A stretch of DNA of 64,000 bases from an uncultured Pseudomonadales bacterium. GTDB lineage: Bacteria; Pseudomonadota; Gammaproteobacteria; Pseudomonadales; Azotimanducaceae. The stretch lies in assembly GCA_958296025.1 (NCBI GenBank), contig OY282430.1:186001-250000 (forward strand), written 5' to 3'. Position numbers and translations under genes: made by a program. Positions within the stretch are counted from its first letter, which is position 1, and every line of letters starts with the position of its first letter. Under the pieces are notes generated by a model. It saw only the letters and a list, made by a program, of their open reading frames with translations. It was not told the DNA's origin and made no database searches. Below, piece after piece: positions 1 through 8,586 of the stretch.

Positions 1-441
1 GGCGATAGCGCTTTTGTTGAGGGCGCCGAATTGGGCAATTCCCCGGATGTGTCCTTTAATCTGCTTGCGTCACAGGAGTTTTATCTAAATAATGGCAGCT
101 TGCTTACCCTTACAGCCAATGTTTCCCATACCGGAGACCAGGTTAAAGTCACGGCTACGAGGGGAAACAGTCGGGTTGTGGATCAGCTAAGCACTGATGC
201 ATACACGTTGCTGAATGCGAATGTAAGCTATCGATTCGGAGGGGAACAGCAGTACAATCTATCGATATACGGCAGCAACCTGACCGACGAACATTTTTGC
301 GGGGCAGTGTTGATTAACGACGGCAATGCCATATTGGGGAATGCGACCAACGCCCGAACACATATCCACATGAACGCATTGTGTAGGGTCAGCAACGCTT
401 CTACGCGCACATATGGTGTTTCATTCAGCGTTGAATTTTAG
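1..441 (+). CDS. TonB-dependent receptor, C-terminal part (cut by window edge)
   Basis: The frame is open from base 1 and ends at the tag at 439-441, so this is only the last ~146 residues of a larger gene. Alternating polar and hydrophobic strands and the end VSFSVEF, with a terminal Phe, fit the last beta-strands of an outer-membrane barrel. The strand region YNLSIYGSNLTDEHF is typical of TonB-dependent receptors, where an N-L-(T/F)-(D/N) motif precedes the last strands. The metallo-beta-lactamase gene follows within 15 bases, so the two are probably co-transcribed. The substrate cannot be read from this fragment. Confidence 0.85.
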   Translation, partial: GDSAFVEGAELGNSPDVSFNLLASQEFYLNNGSLLTLTANVSHTGDQVKVTATRGNSRVVDQLSTDAYTLLNANVSYRFGGEQQYNLSIYGSNLTDEHFCGAVLINDGNAILGNATNARTHIHMNALCRVSNASTRTYGVSFSVEF

Positions 442-455
442 GAGCGGTGTCTGAC

Positions 456-1832
456 ATGAAATTTGGCATTGGAATCTGCTCGCGGTTATGGGCAGCGCTC
501 ATTGGGGCTATGGTTATTGTCGGCAGCGCCTTCGCAGCCGAGTCTGATGCAACCCGTCAGCTCAAAAGCCGTACTGCGGAGTTCGATAGGGATATCATCA
601 GGGTATCGGATAACGTACATACCGCCGTAGGCTACGGTGTTTCAGCCGTAAGCATGATCGTCGGTTCGCAAGGTATTGTGATTATTGATACCGGAATAGA
701 CGTAGCGACCAGCAAGGAGATACGAGAGGACTTTCGCCGCTTGGTAGATAAGCCGGTGAAGGCCATCATATTAACCCATGGCCACCCCGACCATATCCTT
801 GGCGCATCAGCTTTTGTGGATACACCAGACGTCCAGATCTGGGCTCGAAAAGGGTTTCGGCATGAACAGCGCACGCTGGAGCAAGCAGGAATAGTGATTC
901 AAAGACGCCGTGGCGTTAGGCAGGCGGGGTTCGCGTTATCGGCAGAGCAGCGCATTAATAACGGTATCGCGCAAGCCTATTGGCCCAAGCGAAAAGGCGG
1001 TGTTTTTGCCGGGGATCATCAGATTACTCCTACACACTTGGTTGAGGGCAGGCGGGAAAAACTCTCGATTGCGGGCATAGAGCTCGAGTTGGTCGCTTCG
1101 ACTGGCGAAACGTATGACCATCTTTACGTCTGGTTTCCGAAAGAGCGCGTTGCCTTTTCGGGCGATAACTTCTATAAGTCCTGGCCGAACCTGTACGCGC
1201 TTCGCGGTACTCCGTACCGGGACGTCCGGCAATGGGCCAATGCAATCGATCGTATCCTGCAGGAACGCCCAGCAGCGGTGGTGGGTGGGCATACCCGTCC
1301 AATCGTCGGTGAAGCAGCGGTAGGTGAAACGCTAACCAATTACAGTGAGGCGATTCGCTTCCTATTCGACAAGACAGTTGAGGGCATTAACAAGGGAATG
1401 ACACCGAACCAACTGGTTGAGTACGTCGTTCTTCCGGACAAATACCAAGGCTTGGATTATCTGCAGCCCTACTACGGCAATCCTGAGTGGGCTGTCCGTG
1501 CCATTTTCGGCGGCTACTTGGGTTGGTTTGATGGCAATGCCACCAATTTGTTTCCGCTCAGTGATAGGGCGGAGGCTGAACGGATGGCCAAGATTGCCGG
1601 GGGCGATGATGCTCTACTTAGATGGATCGACACGGCGATTAAGGAAGATGATCACCAATGGGCAGCTCAGCTATGCGATTATGTGTTGACGCTTGAGCCT
1701 GACAACAAAGCTGCAATGATGAGCAAGGCCGAAGCGTTGACCGCGCTTGCTGACCAAACTCTCACTGCCACTGCGAGAAATTATTATCTCAGTAGTGCAA
1801 TTGAGCTTCGTAAATTGGCAAGCGATTCCTAG
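456..1832 (+). CDS. Secreted metallo-beta-lactamase fold hydrolase, alkylsulfatase (SdsA/BDS1)-like, lacking the SCP2-like tail
   Basis: A Sec signal peptide ends near AFAAES. The zinc motif T-H-G-H-P-D-H lies near residue 110. The block S-G-D-N-F-Y-K-S-W-P-N-L-Y followed by R-G-T-P-Y-R-D is characteristic of linear alkylsulfatases, and GGHTRP would hold a later His ligand. The end, T-A-R-N-Y-Y-L-S-S-A-I-E-L-R, matches the dimerisation domain. The protein stops there at ~460 residues, whereas SdsA-type enzymes of ~650 continue into an SCP2-like substrate-binding domain that is missing here. I chose ATG 456 over GTG 447 because the GGAG at 441-444 is too close to 447. It probably hydrolyses a sulfate or other ester in the periplasm. 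The substrate is unknown. Confidence 0.8.
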   Translation: MKFGIGICSRLWAALIGAMVIVGSAFAAESDATRQLKSRTAEFDRDIIRVSDNVHTAVGYGVSAVSMIVGSQGIVIIDTGIDVATSKEIREDFRRLVDKPVKAIILTHGHPDHILGASAFVDTPDVQIWARKGFRHEQRTLEQAGIVIQRRRGVRQAGFALSAEQRINNGIAQAYWPKRKGGVFAGDHQITPTHLVEGRREKLSIAGIELELVASTGETYDHLYVWFPKERVAFSGDNFYKSWPNLYALRGTPYRDVRQWANAIDRILQERPAAVVGGHTRPIVGEAAVGETLTNYSEAIRFLFDKTVEGINKGMTPNQLVEYVVLPDKYQGLDYLQPYYGNPEWAVRAIFGGYLGWFDGNATNLFPLSDRAEAERMAKIAGGDDALLRWIDTAIKEDDHQWAAQLCDYVLTLEPDNKAAMMSKAEALTALADQTLTATARNYYLSSAIELRKLASDS

Positions 1833-1960
1833 GCAGAGCCTTTTTCGCAGCCACGCCCCCAACATCCAGCCCTCGCCGCCTTCCTGTACCATGCAGCCCT
1901 CCCCGGCCCCTCACTTCCGCTCCCGTTGGCATAGGCGCCAGGCCGATTGACCGCGTTTTG

Positions 1961-2095
1961 CGAACAGGTAGATGCTGCAAGGCCCTATTGTCATTCGGAT
2001 CGTTGTCAATCAATATCCCGGATGGGCGCGGAGCGCCATGCTGGTCACTGGTCGTATGGGCTCAAGCTCGCAACAAGGGGAGCAGAATTTCATGA
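1961..2095 (+). repeat. Upstream element, copy 1 (resembles 5302-5405)
   Basis: A stretch of about 55 bases (GCGAACAGGTAGATGC through ATTCGGATCGTTGTCAAT) aligns with 5302-5355 with one gap and roughly three-quarters identity by eye. Further on, GGGGAGCAGAATTT before the receptor start resembles GGGGAGCAATTCTG at 5385-5398. The element lies just before the TonB-receptor gene and includes its probable ribosome-binding site. Its position suggests a shared promoter or operator. The imperfect dyad ATTGTCA...TTGTCAAT could be a protein-binding site. Confidence 0.5.
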
Positions 2096-4407
2096 ACCCA
2101 AATCATCGTTTAGCGAAGTATGCGCCGTTGATGGTTTTATCGGCGTTAGTATTAAGTCACTCGATCGCATACGGTCAGATTGAGGAAATTATCGTCACGG
2201 CTCAAAAACGTTCCGAATCGCTTCAGGATGTGCCCGTCTCGGTTAGCGTAGTATCTGCCGAACAAGTCGAGACCCTAGGTATCGCCGACATGGAAGATCT
2301 ATCGCTATTCGTCCCCAACTTCGAGATTAACAGCGCGTCCATTCTGCCGAACCTTTACATGCGCGGCCTCGGGTCCGGTGCAACACATTCAATCGAGCAG
2401 TCCGTTGGCCGGTTTGTCGATGGTGTTTACATCGGTCGAGCAGCAATCAACTTGCACGGATTCATGGACCTCGAGAACGTGGAAGTGCTACGTGGGCCGC
2501 AGGGTACGTTGTTTGGAAAGAACACGGTTGCCGGCGCACTTATCATGAACACGGCTGATCCTACCGACAACTTTGAGAGCGGGATCACCGCTTCGGTAAG
2601 CGATTACAGTACGACAGGTGGGAATAGGGACCTTCAGGCCTTTCTCTCAGGACCTCTGAGTGAGAGCTTGGCTGCAAGGTTTGCCTTTCGGGTCAAGGAC
2701 ACTGACGGTTTTTATGAGAATCGACTGGAAGGTCCAGGCGGGCCAAACAGAACCGATACCGGCGCAAGGCTGAAGCTTGCATGGGCGCCGGGAGACCGGA
2801 CAAGCGTGGGTCTCAAGATCGAGTACAACGAGTTCGAGTCGAAAGGACCCGATGCTGCGGAAATTGCCGATGTCGGTGGACCGCCGCTATTCGTTTACCA
2901 GATCCCATCGCCGGACTTCACACCGGAGCTGGATTGGATCATCGACGTCGATTGCACGGACATCATCGCTAATCGCGATACCGACGGAGACGGCACAGCC
3001 GATACCGCATTTAATACGGGTTCCTTCTGCCCCAGCCGTGACCAGGAATCCTCGAACGTCACCCTGACGGTCGAGCATGATTTCTCTGGCGGAACTCTCA
3101 CTTCGGTCAGCGCATATCAGGACTACGATTATAGGCACGACTTCGTGGGGCTCGACATGGGGCTTGCCGGCGGATTCCGCGCCCGGAGAAATGAGGAATA
3201 CGAGAACCTCTCCCAGGAGTTGCGCTACACGTCGATCAAAGCAGACGCATTCGATTACATTGTCGGTGCTTACTTCGAGAACAGTGAAGTCAGCCGCTTT
3301 CAAAACTCAAGTATCAACCTGGTAACAATATTCCTTGATCCGACCGGAGGGTTTCTGGACCGCTACGAACCCTGGACGATCGAGACAAAGACCATTGCCG
3401 CATTTGGACAGGTCCGATGGTACTTCACGGACGATCTGACGCTGATATTGGGTGGCCGGTACGCAAGTGAGGATAAGGATTTTGAATTCGAACGCTACTT
3501 CGCGGAGTACGGAACCGACAATCGGCTCAACATTCCCGGCGGCCCTGGGGGTCCGCCGCTTGCCGTAACCGACAGTCGTTCAGAGAGCAAATTTACAGGC
3601 TCGGCAACGCTGCAATGGCATGTGAAGGAAAACGCGATGCTCTACGCCGCATTTTCGCAAGGTCACAAGACTGGCGGCTTCAGCGATCGGATTGAAAATC
3701 CGCTTGCGGATTACGAATACGATGAGGAAAATGTTGATTCCATTGAGCTTGGCGCAAAAACCCTGTGGCTGAATGGCGCGCTGGCGCTGAATATAGCGGC
3801 GTTCAGCATGGATGTCGAGGGCCTGCAGCTGGCAACCCAGATACCCGGCACGGTACCCGCGTTCTCTGTTTCGAACGCCGCAGACTCAACCAGTAAAGGC
3901 GTGGAGATGGACGTGACTTGGGCCGTCAATGACGTCTGGACATTGGGTGCGAATGCCGCCTTCACGGATGCAAGCTACGGCTCGTTTCCCGGGGCCGAAT
4001 GTTTCGACGACACGCCTGTGACGCCGGACCCGGTCACCGGCACTTGCGATCTTGCCGGACTGCCGCTAATATTCGCGCCGGACGTTAAGGGCACCATATT
4101 CGCCGATTTCCTGGTGGAGGATGCGTTTGGCGGCTGGGACCTTGGCGGTCGCTTCGACTACACTTACTCCGACGAGCACTACACCGACATCTCCTATCAG
4201 GATAACGTTTTGACCGATTCGTACTCTATTAGCAACGCGGCCTTGCGGCTCATTTCGCCGAACGATCGAGTTACGGTATCCCTGATTGGACGTAATCTTT
4301 CTGAGGAAGGTTATTGCGCGTGGTGCATTCCATCCGGCCCCAACGTGCTGGCCTCGATGAACCCGCCACGGGAAATAGTATTGAAGATTTCGGCTAGATT
4401 CGAGTAG
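2092..4407 (+). CDS. TonB-dependent receptor
   Basis: Outer-membrane active-transport receptor. From ATG 2092 the protein has a Sec signal peptide (ending near AYGQ), then the TonB-box-like stretch IEEIIVTAQKR and a plug domain (SLQDVPVSVSVV..., LRGPQGTLFGKNTVAGAL). A long barrel ends ...VLKISARFE with C-terminal Phe-Glu. At ~770 residues it is normal for the family. The frame extends back to 1972, but 2092 gives a proper signal peptide and is preceded by GGGGAGCAGAATTTC. It sits between an alkylsulfatase-like hydrolase and GST/SDR/ALDH genes, so it may import an organic substrate processed by them. Iron uptake cannot be excluded. Confidence 0.93.
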   Translation: MNPNHRLAKYAPLMVLSALVLSHSIAYGQIEEIIVTAQKRSESLQDVPVSVSVVSAEQVETLGIADMEDLSLFVPNFEINSASILPNLYMRGLGSGATHSIEQSVGRFVDGVYIGRAAINLHGFMDLENVEVLRGPQGTLFGKNTVAGALIMNTADPTDNFESGITASVSDYSTTGGNRDLQAFLSGPLSESLAARFAFRVKDTDGFYENRLEGPGGPNRTDTGARLKLAWAPGDRTSVGLKIEYNEFESKGPDAAEIADVGGPPLFVYQIPSPDFTPELDWIIDVDCTDIIANRDTDGDGTADTAFNTGSFCPSRDQESSNVTLTVEHDFSGGTLTSVSAYQDYDYRHDFVGLDMGLAGGFRARRNEEYENLSQELRYTSIKADAFDYIVGAYFENSEVSRFQNSSINLVTIFLDPTGGFLDRYEPWTIETKTIAAFGQVRWYFTDDLTLILGGRYASEDKDFEFERYFAEYGTDNRLNIPGGPGGPPLAVTDSRSESKFTGSATLQWHVKENAMLYAAFSQGHKTGGFSDRIENPLADYEYDEENVDSIELGAKTLWLNGALALNIAAFSMDVEGLQLATQIPGTVPAFSVSNAADSTSKGVEMDVTWAVNDVWTLGANAAFTDASYGSFPGAECFDDTPVTPDPVTGTCDLAGLPLIFAPDVKGTIFADFLVEDAFGGWDLGGRFDYTYSDEHYTDISYQDNVLTDSYSISNAALRLISPNDRVTVSLIGRNLSEEGYCAWCIPSGPNVLASMNPPREIVLKISARFE

Positions 4408-4448
4408 CGCACTTAACGAACAATTGTCGTAAAACGTATAGATCGATC

Positions 4449-5222
4449 ATGGGCATTGTCACTCCTACAAACGAGTCAGTACTCGAGTTCAGGGGATTGC
4501 ATCTCTATCATGCCCATGTGTCCAATTGTTCGATGCGTGTGCGAATGGCGCTCGACGAAAAACGGCTTTCGTGGACGAGTCATCATCTGAATATTCTCCG
4601 TAAGGAACACATCACACCGGAGTATTTCGGTATCAACCCAAATGGCTTGGTGCCGACGCTGGTGCATGACGGTAAAGTCATCATCGAATCGGACGACATC
4701 ATCGATTATCTCGATGACGAATTCCCCGAGCCGCCGCTTAAACCGGCCGAGGAAGACGACCGGGACGAAATGTATCACTGGCTGCGCCGCGCAACGGCGA
4801 TCCATTTGCAGGCCGTAAAGCCATACATCTACTTCAAGCGTGTCGGCAAGCGAATGGCGCACTCGGAAGCGGAGGACGAGAAGTATAGGTTGCTGCAAAA
4901 GAACCCCGATCTCTTGGAATTTCATCGCAAGAGTACGCATGAGGGCTTTTCTGACGAAGAAATCGCTCGGGCCAGGACGGTGCTGAATGATTGTTTCTCT
5001 GAAATGGATGCTATCTTGGAGAAGCACGACTGGCTTGCGGGAAACAGGTTTTCATTGGCGGACATCGCCTGGGTTCCGCTGCAGTTTACCTTAGAGAGGC
5101 TGGCGGGATACGAATTTGAAGCTCTCAGAAACGTTGCCAATTGGACGCAACGACTAATTGCGCTGAATAGCTACCAGAGGGGAATAGTGAAATGGTGGCC
5201 ACCGGAGCTCAGTCAGGCTTAG
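4449..5222 (+). CDS. Glutathione S-transferase family protein
   Basis: The N-terminal thioredoxin-like half has L-Y-H-A-H-V-S-N-C-S-M-R-V-R near residues 18-31, the NPNGLVPTLVHDGKVIIESDDI segment (cis-Pro and ESDD glutathione-binding positions) and then an all-helical half with D-W-L-A-G-N-R-F-S-L-A-D-I-A, the GST capping motif. Length is 257 residues, slightly long for the family. It begins 41 bases after the TonB receptor and is followed by a paralogous GST. Lignin-type beta-etherases (LigE/LigF) and isomerases are GSTs found in comparable catabolic clusters, but nothing here fixes the reaction. Confidence 0.85.
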   Translation: MGIVTPTNESVLEFRGLHLYHAHVSNCSMRVRMALDEKRLSWTSHHLNILRKEHITPEYFGINPNGLVPTLVHDGKVIIESDDIIDYLDDEFPEPPLKPAEEDDRDEMYHWLRRATAIHLQAVKPYIYFKRVGKRMAHSEAEDEKYRLLQKNPDLLEFHRKSTHEGFSDEEIARARTVLNDCFSEMDAILEKHDWLAGNRFSLADIAWVPLQFTLERLAGYEFEALRNVANWTQRLIALNSYQRGIVKWWPPELSQA

Positions 5223-5301
5223 CGCAGTGTCGCACTTGGGTCACACGATTGGTATGCCGGATCTATATCTCAACGGCCAGCTTCGATCGACCTCATTTAG
5301 C

Positions 5302-5405
5302 GAACAAATAGACGCCAAATGCCCAATTATCATTCGCATCGCGGTCAATTATAATGAAAAAACTTGCAACATCGCCCACGAGGGCGGGGAGCAATTCTGT
5401 GGACC
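5302..5405 (+). repeat. Upstream element, copy 2, in the 308-base gap before the second GST
   Basis: Degenerate copy of the element at 1961-2095: GCGAACAAATAGACGC, ATTATCATTCGCATCGCGGTCAAT and GGGGAGCAATTCTG match it in order. No receptor start survives here. It may be a duplicated promoter that now drives GST-SDR-ALDH. The reverse complement of 5325-5345 contains AATGATAAT, a half-site like that of Fur. That reading is weak, because the other half does not match. The rest of 5223-5530 holds nothing I recognise. Confidence 0.45.
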
Positions 5406-5530
5406 AGCTCATGGATAATCAAAACCGTCCTGCGCACACTTCTAATCTGTGTGATGGGTTCGACCACCTCCCCTCACCGAGGATCTTGACATGATCATTG
5501 GCCCGGTGGGTGATCTATGACTCTGGGTGC

Positions 5531-6349
5531 ATGGCGATGTTAGAGCTCTACCACCATGGCTCATCTGTCTGCGCGGCGAAAGTGCGATTCGCACTCGCCG
5601 AAAAGGGCGTAGTACCGGACAAGATGCACTACATTGATATTCTCAAAGGCGAGCAGTTCGATCCGGAATATCTCAAGATTAATCCGAAGGCAGTCGTGCC
5701 GGCTCTTGTGCATGATGACCACATCATCAATGAATCCACAGTCATTTGTGAGTACGTCAACGATGCCTTCGATGGACCCTCGCTCGTATCCGGCGACCCG
5801 CTGTCCCGCGCACGTATGCGGATTTGGGAAAAGGCGGTGGACGAACAACTTCATCCGGCCTGTGGGGAGCTCACCTTCGTCTGCTGTCACCGCCACATTG
5901 TTATGCGATTGGGTGAGGAAAAGCTTCGCGAATTCCTAGGCAGCACGCCGGACCAGTCCGTCACGTCAACGTGGAAGGAGCGAAAAAAGGAGATTGTTCG
6001 TCGCGGTTTCGACGCGCCAGGCATCGAAGGTGGGATTAGTCTGTACGACGGCTATCTCTTCAAGATGGAAGAAGCGCTCAAGCAGCACGACTGGCTTGCC
6101 GGCGATACGTTCTCTTTGGCGGATATTGCCCTGACACCCTACGTCAATCGACTGGACATGCTGAGTATGTCGGGCATGTGGACGGCTGGCCGTTTGCCGC
6201 ATGTCGAGGCCTGGTTCAATCGCGTTAAGGCGATGGGTTCCTTCGCGCCGACATTTCTGCACTGGTGCCCCGAAGAGTTGACGAACGATCTGAGGGCGTT
6301 CGGTGCGCGGAGTTGGCCGGACGTAAAGCGAATCATTGGAATGAATTGA
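5531..6349 (+). CDS. Glutathione S-transferase family protein (paralogue of the preceding GST)
   Basis: The same architecture as 4449-5222: L-E-L-Y-H-H-G-S-S-V-C-A-A-K-V-R-F at the N-terminus, NPKAVVPALVHDDHIINESTVI, and D-W-L-A-G-D-T-F-S-L-A-D-I-A in the helical half. The start is ambiguous. The frame is open from 5498, but GST proteins normally begin a few residues before the first beta-strand, so ATG 5531 or ATG 5537 is preferred. No strong ribosome-binding site is visible. It ends nine bases before the SDR gene, so GST, SDR and ALDH very likely form one transcript. The pair of diverged GSTs suggests sequential or stereospecific glutathione-dependent steps. Confidence 0.83.
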   Translation: MAMLELYHHGSSVCAAKVRFALAEKGVVPDKMHYIDILKGEQFDPEYLKINPKAVVPALVHDDHIINESTVICEYVNDAFDGPSLVSGDPLSRARMRIWEKAVDEQLHPACGELTFVCCHRHIVMRLGEEKLREFLGSTPDQSVTSTWKERKKEIVRRGFDAPGIEGGISLYDGYLFKMEEALKQHDWLAGDTFSLADIALTPYVNRLDMLSMSGMWTAGRLPHVEAWFNRVKAMGSFAPTFLHWCPEELTNDLRAFGARSWPDVKRIIGMN

Positions 6350-6358
6350 GGTGTCCAG

Positions 6359-7114
6359 ATGGGACGAATGAGCGGAAAAGTGGCAGTCGTAACCGGGGCG
6401 GCGCAGGGGATTGGCCGGACGTACGCGGAGTCGCTGGCAATACATGGTGCGCAGGTCGTCGTAACGGATGTTCAAGATCCTGGTGAGACAGTCGCCGCAA
6501 TCAAATCGGCCGGCGGGAAGGCGATCGGGTTGAAGACCGATGTAACCTCAGATGAATCCCTGTCGGCAATGGTCGAGGAGACGGAATCGACGTTCGGTCC
6601 GATCGAGATTCTCGTCAACAACGCAGCGGTGTTCGCGACGCTGAAACTAAAGCCTTTTTCGCAAATTCCGAACGATGAGTGGGACTTAGTGATGCGTGTG
6701 AACGTACGCGGGCCATTCCAGGCGGCGAAAGCCGTTGTCCCCAGCATGAGGAAGAACGGCCGCGGCAAGATCATCAACATCTCTTCAGGCACGGTGCTTC
6801 GCGGTGCGCCGATGTTTCTTCACTATGTGTCCTCAAAGGGTGCCGTGATTGCGCAGACAAGAGCCATTAGCCGCGAGCTTGCCGCCGATAACATCCACGT
6901 CAATACGATCGTAATTGGATTGACCGAAAGCGAAGGCGTCAAAGAACACGCGCAGCTTAGTGCCTTGCGCGCACCGACGGTAGCAGTGCGGGCGATCCAG
7001 CGGGAGATGCTGCCTGAGGACGTGCTGGGCACGATGTTGTTCTTGGCCAGCGAGGACAGCGACTTCATCACCGGGCAAAGCATCAATGTGGATGGTGGGG
7101 CCTTGAATCAATAG
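6359..7114 (+). CDS. Short-chain dehydrogenase/reductase
   Basis: Classical SDR of 251 residues. The dinucleotide-binding motif T-G-A-A-Q-G-I-G lies near residues 12-19, N-N-A-A near 87-90, the catalytic Ser in I-N-I-S-S-G, and Y-x-x-x-K in Y-V-S-S-K. The C-terminus has F-I-T-G-Q-S-I-N-V-D-G-G, typical of the family. The aspartate at the end of beta-2 (VVVTDVQD) favours NAD over NADP. It sits between the second GST and an aldehyde dehydrogenase, so an alcohol-to-carbonyl oxidation feeding the ALDH is a reasonable inference. Confidence 0.9.
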   Translation: MGRMSGKVAVVTGAAQGIGRTYAESLAIHGAQVVVTDVQDPGETVAAIKSAGGKAIGLKTDVTSDESLSAMVEETESTFGPIEILVNNAAVFATLKLKPFSQIPNDEWDLVMRVNVRGPFQAAKAVVPSMRKNGRGKIINISSGTVLRGAPMFLHYVSSKGAVIAQTRAISRELAADNIHVNTIVIGLTESEGVKEHAQLSALRAPTVAVRAIQREMLPEDVLGTMLFLASEDSDFITGQSINVDGGALNQ

Positions 7115-7137
7115 CGGTTACCGCGGAGGTACGAACC

Positions 7138-8586
7138 ATGAGTACATCATTGGCAGCGCAAGACTACGAATCGGTCGATCATTGGATCGATGGAAGGAGT
7201 ACACCGCCGCAAAGCGGCAAGTATTTTCCGACACGCAATCCACTGGACGACAAAGTACTGAGCGAAGCTGCCGCCGGTTCCGTCGAGGATGTAAACAAAG
7301 CGGTCGAAACGGCCCATGAGGCGTTCGCGTCATTTCGTGCATCGCTGCCCAAAGAACGGGAGCAAATACTCTCTAAGGCCGCCGAGCTCTTGGAACGTGA
7401 CCGCAACGAGTTTGTTGACATTCTCGTGGATGAGATCGGCTCGCCCATCAGGAAAGCAGCATTCGAAGTGGAGAAGGGCGTAGCCTTTCTACGCGCTGCG
7501 GCTGGCATGACGCGGCACGTTACTGGAAAGACCATCCCCTCGGATGTGCTAGGCAAGTTCAGCATGAGCATTCGATCACCGATTGGAGTGATCGCCGCCA
7601 TCACGCCATTCAATGTGCCGTTGATAAAAGGGGTTCGGCTCAGCTGTAATCCCATCGCCTTAGGCAACACCGTTGTGATGCTGCCATCCGAGGAAGCACC
7701 GATTCTGTCGAATCGATTGGCGCGGTTGTATGCCGAGGCCGGATTACCCGAGGGCGTGTTCAACGTCGTCTCTGGAAGCGGTTATGAGATCGGTGACACA
7801 CTTACGACGCACCCCCAGGTGAGGATGGTGACATTCACGGGATCCTGCCGCGTCGGTCAACATATACGCGAGCTCTGCGGAAAGCACGGTAAGCGGATGA
7901 CCCTGGAATTGGGCGGCAAAAGTCCTTTGGTTGTGCTGGGAGACTCTTGTCTGCAGAAAGCAGTGGCCGGGGCGGTGCACAGTATCTTCATGTACCAAGG
8001 CCAGGTATGCATGGGCGCGAGTCGCGTTTACGTTCAGGAAGAGGTGTTTGCATCGTTTGTCAAAGGTTTTGCGAAAGCGGCAAGCAGTTTGGGAATGGGC
8101 GACTTGCGCGATCCAAACACGATGATTGGTCCGATTATCAGCGAGCGCCAACGCGGCCGTGTGCGCCGGCACATCGAAGATGCGTGCGAGAAGGGCGCGA
8201 CCGTCGTCACCGGCGGCAAATGGGTTGGCAATCGTTGCGAGCCCACCGTCCTAACCGACGTTACGCCTGAGATGACGGTGTACGCCGAGGAGACGTTCGG
8301 GCCAGTGGTGTCCGTCTATCCGATTACGGGCCTTGACGAGGCAATTGAGGCGGCGAATGATTCAGCCTTTGGCCTGAGCGCAGCGATCTTCACGCAAAAC
8401 ATCTCGGATGCGATGCGCTTCGTGATGGAAGTCGAGTCTGGGATGGTGCATGTGAACGGGTCATCGCTCCACGACGAGCCGAATGTGCCATTCGGCGGTA
8501 CAAAAGAGAGCGGTTTTGGCCGGGAAGGCACTGAAGAAGATATAGAGGCGATGACCGAGTGGAAATGGGTCACTATCCAAATGTAA
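7138..8586 (+). CDS. NAD(P)-dependent aldehyde dehydrogenase
   Basis: Oxidises an aldehyde to a carboxylic acid. The 482-residue protein has F-T-G-S-C-R-V-G in the cofactor-binding domain, the general-base Glu in L-E-L-G-G-K-S-P, and the nucleophilic Cys in G-Q-V-C-M-G. The motif E-E-T-F-G-P-V and the end PFGGTKESGFGREG are also standard. ATG 7138 has GCGGAGG upstream. Sequence character resembles benzaldehyde/vanillin-type dehydrogenases, so an aromatic aldehyde substrate is plausible but unproven. It is the last gene of the lower-GC block. The next gene, on the same strand, has clearly higher GC and overlaps its 3' end if its earliest start is used. Confidence 0.92.
   Translation: MSTSLAAQDYESVDHWIDGRSTPPQSGKYFPTRNPLDDKVLSEAAAGSVEDVNKAVETAHEAFASFRASLPKEREQILSKAAELLERDRNEFVDILVDEIGSPIRKAAFEVEKGVAFLRAAAGMTRHVTGKTIPSDVLGKFSMSIRSPIGVIAAITPFNVPLIKGVRLSCNPIALGNTVVMLPSEEAPILSNRLARLYAEAGLPEGVFNVVSGSGYEIGDTLTTHPQVRMVTFTGSCRVGQHIRELCGKHGKRMTLELGGKSPLVVLGDSCLQKAVAGAVHSIFMYQGQVCMGASRVYVQEEVFASFVKGFAKAASSLGMGDLRDPNTMIGPIISERQRGRVRRHIEDACEKGATVVTGGKWVGNRCEPTVLTDVTPEMTVYAEETFGPVVSVYPITGLDEAIEAANDSAFGLSAAIFTQNISDAMRFVMEVESGMVHVNGSSLHDEPNVPFGGTKESGFGREGTEEDIEAMTEWKWVTIQM

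Noticed and set aside
5325-5345. Fur box
   Set aside because: Only one half (AATGATAAT on the minus strand) fits. The other half and the second copy of the element do not match.
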